From contig CAMYVQ010000007.1 of the NCBI GenBank assembly GCA_947302435.1, positions 1-64,000 of the forward strand: DNA of 64,000 bases, in the 5' to 3' direction. Within the stretch, counting starts at the first letter, position 1, and each line of letters starts with the position of its first letter. Source of the DNA: an uncultured Prevotella sp. Lineage in GTDB: Bacteria > Bacteroidota > Bacteroidia > Bacteroidales > Bacteroidaceae. The notes under the pieces were generated by a model. It saw nothing but the letters and a program-made list of their open reading frames with translations, had not been told where the DNA came from and ran no database searches. Below, in pieces: positions 61,263-64,000 of the stretch. A program made the position numbers and the translations under genes.

Positions 61263-61284
61263 ACGAATCAGAAGCCCATCAAGA

Positions 61285-61320
61285 AAAAGCCACAATAAGT
61301 TTGTGGCTTTTTTCTTTTTT
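61285..61320 (+). terminator. terminator after the second jelly-roll gene
   Basis: AAAAAGCCACAA and TTGTGGCTTTTT pair around a 5-nt loop, followed by T-rich sequence. It is a close relative of the terminator at 59777-59804. Confidence 0.88.
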
Positions 61321-61368
61321 TGCATTCATCGCAAATGTTCCGTTTCACCACTCTCGTTGAATGAGTTT

Positions 61369-61431
61369 ACAAACTCGTCGACTTTGTGACACAAACTCGT
61401 CGATTTTGTTTCACAAAGTCGACGAGTTTGT
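61369..61431. repeat. triplet of 19-bp palindromes, copy C
   Basis: Units at 61369-61387, 61391-61409 and 61413-61431 with linkers GAC and TTC. Unit 1, ACAAACTCGTCGACTTTGT, differs from the copy A and B consensus only at the variable central positions. It lies between converging genes, just after a terminator. Confidence 0.92.
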
Positions 61432-61449
61432 AAAACGATGGAAGCAAAG

Positions 61450-64000
61450 TTACTTCATGAACTTACAGGACACGCGGTTGCCCTGCTCATCGGTGGCACG
61501 AGCGACATAGAAACCAGCAGGCAGATGGGCCACGCTGACACGGGCTGTGCCACCCTTGACCGAAGCGGCCATCTGGTCGACCTGACGACCATCAGTAGTA
61601 AAGATGTCGACCGTTACCTGTTGGATTTCCTCACTCTTCACGAACAGCACTTCGGAACCGTAGCGAATGCGGAAATTGCCGGAAGAAGCAATCATGCGTC
61701 CCACTCCACTGGGCATGACCTCATGCTGCTGTTCCTCAGTGACATAGCTGGTGAACATATTCGCACTGGCAATCGTAGGAATATTGAAGGAATAGACAGC
61801 CGAACCGCCATCAGGATAACGTCCTACGCTACTGCTACCGTCGTGTGTACTGTAAACCATTTTGTCGGTCCAACTGCGATCAGCAGCCGAAAGCATCACA
61901 TAACCACCGTCACCGCTTAACTTAAAGGAAGCGTGCAGAGCCTGATCGGTAGTGGCCAACTTGTCGCACCATACGAGCAGATAGCCATGAGCCGGAATCT
62001 TGGTCGAAGCATTCGTGCTGCCCTTGGTAATCTGATACTTAGTGGGCTTTTCGACATTGTCAGTAAGGTACATGCCTTCCACGTCGATTTCTTCATCAGT
62101 CGTGTTATAAAGCTCCACCCAGTCGTTTTTCTTACCGTACTCATTGATGTGGATGCTGTTCGATGCGCTCAACTCATTGATCCGCACAGGTGTCAGCTGT
62201 ACTTCAGCACGCTCGGCCGGTGTCATGGCACGATAGGTGGCAGTCAGCGAGACAGAACCTTCAGGCAGACTGATTTCAGCATCGGTAGAGTAGATGCTGT
62301 TTACGACACCTTCTGAATTCATGCGCAGACTGGCCTCCCAAAGGATGTCCGATGAATTCAGCGACTCGTTATGTACCTCAACAGCAATGACATTGTTGCC
62401 TTTTCTGAACAGATTAGAGGGCAACTGCAGCGAGCCCGTATCAGGATTGCCATGTGCATAGTGATTGGCGAAGCTGTAGTACGAGACAGTTCCTGTCGGC
62501 ATGTTGTAGCGGCCTGCCTCCACCCCATTCACATAGACCACGAAGCCATCATCGGCCTGATAGTCGAGCCAGAACTCGTCGGTATTGGCTGGTGCCTTGT
62601 CGAGCTGAACGGAAGTGCGGAAGTAGAAGGTGTACTTCTGTGTCTGATAGTCGACCACCGTATTCTCATACACATTGGGATTATTATAGCCCAACGGGGC
62701 CTGCCCTTGCAGCCATCCCTGCTCGTCGTAGGCGACGGCGGTCCAGTTCTGACCATCGAGTGAACCTTGGTCATAGTAGCTCCACACGGATTCGTTTGCC
62801 ATCAGTGTCTTCCCACTTACAGACGCAGTCGTACCCCATCCCTGGAATACATAGCCTGCAGGGGCGACAGCCTTCAGCGTGGCTGGGGCAAAGAGATAGC
62901 CGCTGAATTGTCCGGTAGGCACTTTCATGCCGTTGACCAGAATCTGGGCACCATCGGTATCGCTGTTCAGTGTCACATACTGAGCATCAGAGGCATCTAA
63001 TCCGAGAGGGGAATAGCTCAAAAGATCGGAAAGCATGCTACCCGGACGGTTCGCCAAGTTCTGAATGAGCTGGTTGGCCGTGTTCCAAGGCGACTCCCAC
63101 CGCTGAATCTGCATGGCGGGATAGACGAAACCAGCCAATTCGTTGATGATGTCCGTGGAACGCTGCTCCGTGTAGACGCTGCCACCCATCATACAGTAGG
63201 CATCGACAAACTTGCGGCAGAAGTCGGGATTTTGGGAAAGGTTCTTGAACAGCGTGACAAAACGGATGTAGTCAGAACGACGGCCCAACGATGTGGGATA
63301 GAGCTGGTCGAACTGATACCACTCTTTCCCGATAAACTGGTTGATGGCATTGCTGACACTGAACACGCCGTCGAGGTCGAAGAGGACAAAACGAAACTTG
63401 CCGCCATCCTGATAACGGAAGCCCTTCACGTTGTTCTGCGGCCAGTCCCAGTTACGCAGATAGAACTGAAGACCCATATAGTTGGCGTAGGCATCGATAT
63501 CGAGCAACTGGCAGATTTCCTTGTAAGTCTCGCTGTTGGCAGCATCTTCCGAAAGGTCGATTAGCTCGTTGAAGCTGTCGGGCGTTCCACATTTCTGCAC
63601 ATAGCCAGAGTCGGGATCCATCTCGAAGAGGTCAATCTCGTCGTCATCCCATCCGTAGTTTGAATAGACAAAGTCTTTGTTGTTAGGCTCACGCATGTTG
63701 AGCACGCCCATATATTCACCGTTCACGAACTCATGTACGGGCTGATAGCTCTGGCAGTCGAGATTGATGCCTGTAGACTGAACGATATACTGCAAGGCGG
63801 GATCACGGAAACGGCAATTGTTATCGTTGCCGCCATTGCGGATCTGCAAGGTCTTGTTGCGCACGTAGGGCTTCTGCGTAAAGAAAGGATAAAGCAAATC
63901 CTTGTCGCCGCCCAGCTCTTTGTTGCCCTTCAACTTGAAGGCTCTGGGCATCCACTTACGGCTCCATCCACCACACGTCTCAAGGTTCACATCCTGATTG
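61450..64000 (-). CDS. large CotH-kinase/lamin-tail surface protein, 5' part outside the window
   Basis: At least 849 residues; the frame is still open at 64000. CotH marks come first (RKWMPRAFKLKGNKEL, VHEFVNGEYMGVLNMREPNN, FRFVLFDLDGVFSV with the aspartates), then a galactose-binding-like domain (FWLDYQADDGFVVYVNGVEA), then a lamin-tail domain (INELSASNSIHINEYGKKND, VELYNTTDEEIDVEGMYL), and finally a tail (VDIFTTDGRQVDQMAASV ... GFYVARATDEQG) like a type IX sorting domain. Probably secreted and held at the cell surface. The CotH part may phosphorylate another exported protein; this is family knowledge, not shown here. Confidence 0.82.
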   Translation of the reverse strand, partial: NQDVNLETCGGWSRKWMPRAFKLKGNKELGGDKDLLYPFFTQKPYVRNKTLQIRNGGNDNNCRFRDPALQYIVQSTGINLDCQSYQPVHEFVNGEYMGVLNMREPNNKDFVYSNYGWDDDEIDLFEMDPDSGYVQKCGTPDSFNELIDLSEDAANSETYKEICQLLDIDAYANYMGLQFYLRNWDWPQNNVKGFRYQDGGKFRFVLFDLDGVFSVSNAINQFIGKEWYQFDQLYPTSLGRRSDYIRFVTLFKNLSQNPDFCRKFVDAYCMMGGSVYTEQRSTDIINELAGFVYPAMQIQRWESPWNTANQLIQNLANRPGSMLSDLLSYSPLGLDASDAQYVTLNSDTDGAQILVNGMKVPTGQFSGYLFAPATLKAVAPAGYVFQGWGTTASVSGKTLMANESVWSYYDQGSLDGQNWTAVAYDEQGWLQGQAPLGYNNPNVYENTVVDYQTQKYTFYFRTSVQLDKAPANTDEFWLDYQADDGFVVYVNGVEAGRYNMPTGTVSYYSFANHYAHGNPDTGSLQLPSNLFRKGNNVIAVEVHNESLNSSDILWEASLRMNSEGVVNSIYSTDAEISLPEGSVSLTATYRAMTPAERAEVQLTPVRINELSASNSIHINEYGKKNDWVELYNTTDEEIDVEGMYLTDNVEKPTKYQITKGSTNASTKIPAHGYLLVWCDKLATTDQALHASFKLSGDGGYVMLSAADRSWTDKMVYSTHDGSSSVGRYPDGGSAVYSFNIPTIASANMFTSYVTEEQQHEVMPSGVGRMIASSGNFRIRYGSEVLFVKSEEIQQVTVDIFTTDGRQVDQMAASVKGGTARVSVAHLPAGFYVARATDEQGNRVSCKFMK

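Noticed and set aside
1..64000. tRNA genes, rRNA genes and insertion sequences
   Set aside because: Apart from ssrA I saw no tRNA-like cloverleaf with a T arm, no rRNA sequence and no intact transposase. Single tRNAs could have been missed by eye.

Overview
The window looks like chromosome from a Prevotella-type member of the Bacteroidales (Prevotellaceae). Pointers seen in the sequence: Bacteroidetes -7 promoter boxes (TAnnTTTG) in front of most transcription units and no obvious Shine-Dalgarno sequences; an ssrA (tmRNA) gene whose tag reads GNNEYALAA; an N-succinylornithine-type carbamoyltransferase; C-terminal tails resembling type IX secretion sorting domains; and an inositol-lipid gene set like that of Bacteroides. 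The genus is inferred by recall, not by database search.

Layout. (1) 1-6000: the 3' end of proA (possibly frameshifted), converging on a two-gene minus-strand unit of a succinylornithine carbamoyltransferase and a very large secreted PL11-like rhamnogalacturonan lyase. (2) 6000-7300: a 1.3 kb gap that seems gene-poor but holds a six-unit array of palindromes at an exact 22-bp pitch. (3) 7300-10960: XRE-cupin regulator, acyl-CoA ligase, imidazolonepropionase. (4) 11155-24981: exopolysaccharide locus 1 (export protein, Wzz-like, polymerase, flippase, secreted glycosidase-like protein, five glycosyltransferases, CotH-like protein). (5) 25131-26549: a FimB/Mfa2-like lipoprotein and ssrA, both on the minus strand. 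(6) 26717-40425: exopolysaccharide locus 2, a second full export/Wzz/polymerase/flippase set with four glycosyltransferases, plus the only lipid-carrier priming transferase and the only CapD-type nucleotide-sugar dehydratase in the window. (7) 40588-42984: a His/Asn-rich exported protein, a LacI-family regulator with a probable self-operator, and a candidate small RNA. (8) 42985-54296: two large DUF5686-type outer-membrane proteins, myo-inositol-phosphate synthase, and on the other strand PgpA-like phosphatase, GtrA, CDP-alcohol phosphatidyltransferase, PAP2/Aur1-like synthase, Wzi-like protein and a lipoprotein. Together these can make inositol phosphate, phosphatidylinositol and probably inositol phosphorylceramide. 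(9) 54430-64000: a TonB-receptor-like barrel with three secreted OB-fold/jelly-roll proteins, then a large CotH/lamin-tail protein cut off by the window end.

The most unusual signal is not a gene. Three intergenic spots, all between convergent genes, carry an identical 63-bp layout of three 19-bp palindromes separated by 3-bp linkers. Two further arrays of unrelated sequence (six units at 22 bp; three at 21 bp) use the same palindrome-plus-3-bp plan. They look like one class of structured intergenic element in this genome. I know of no published description, but could not search.
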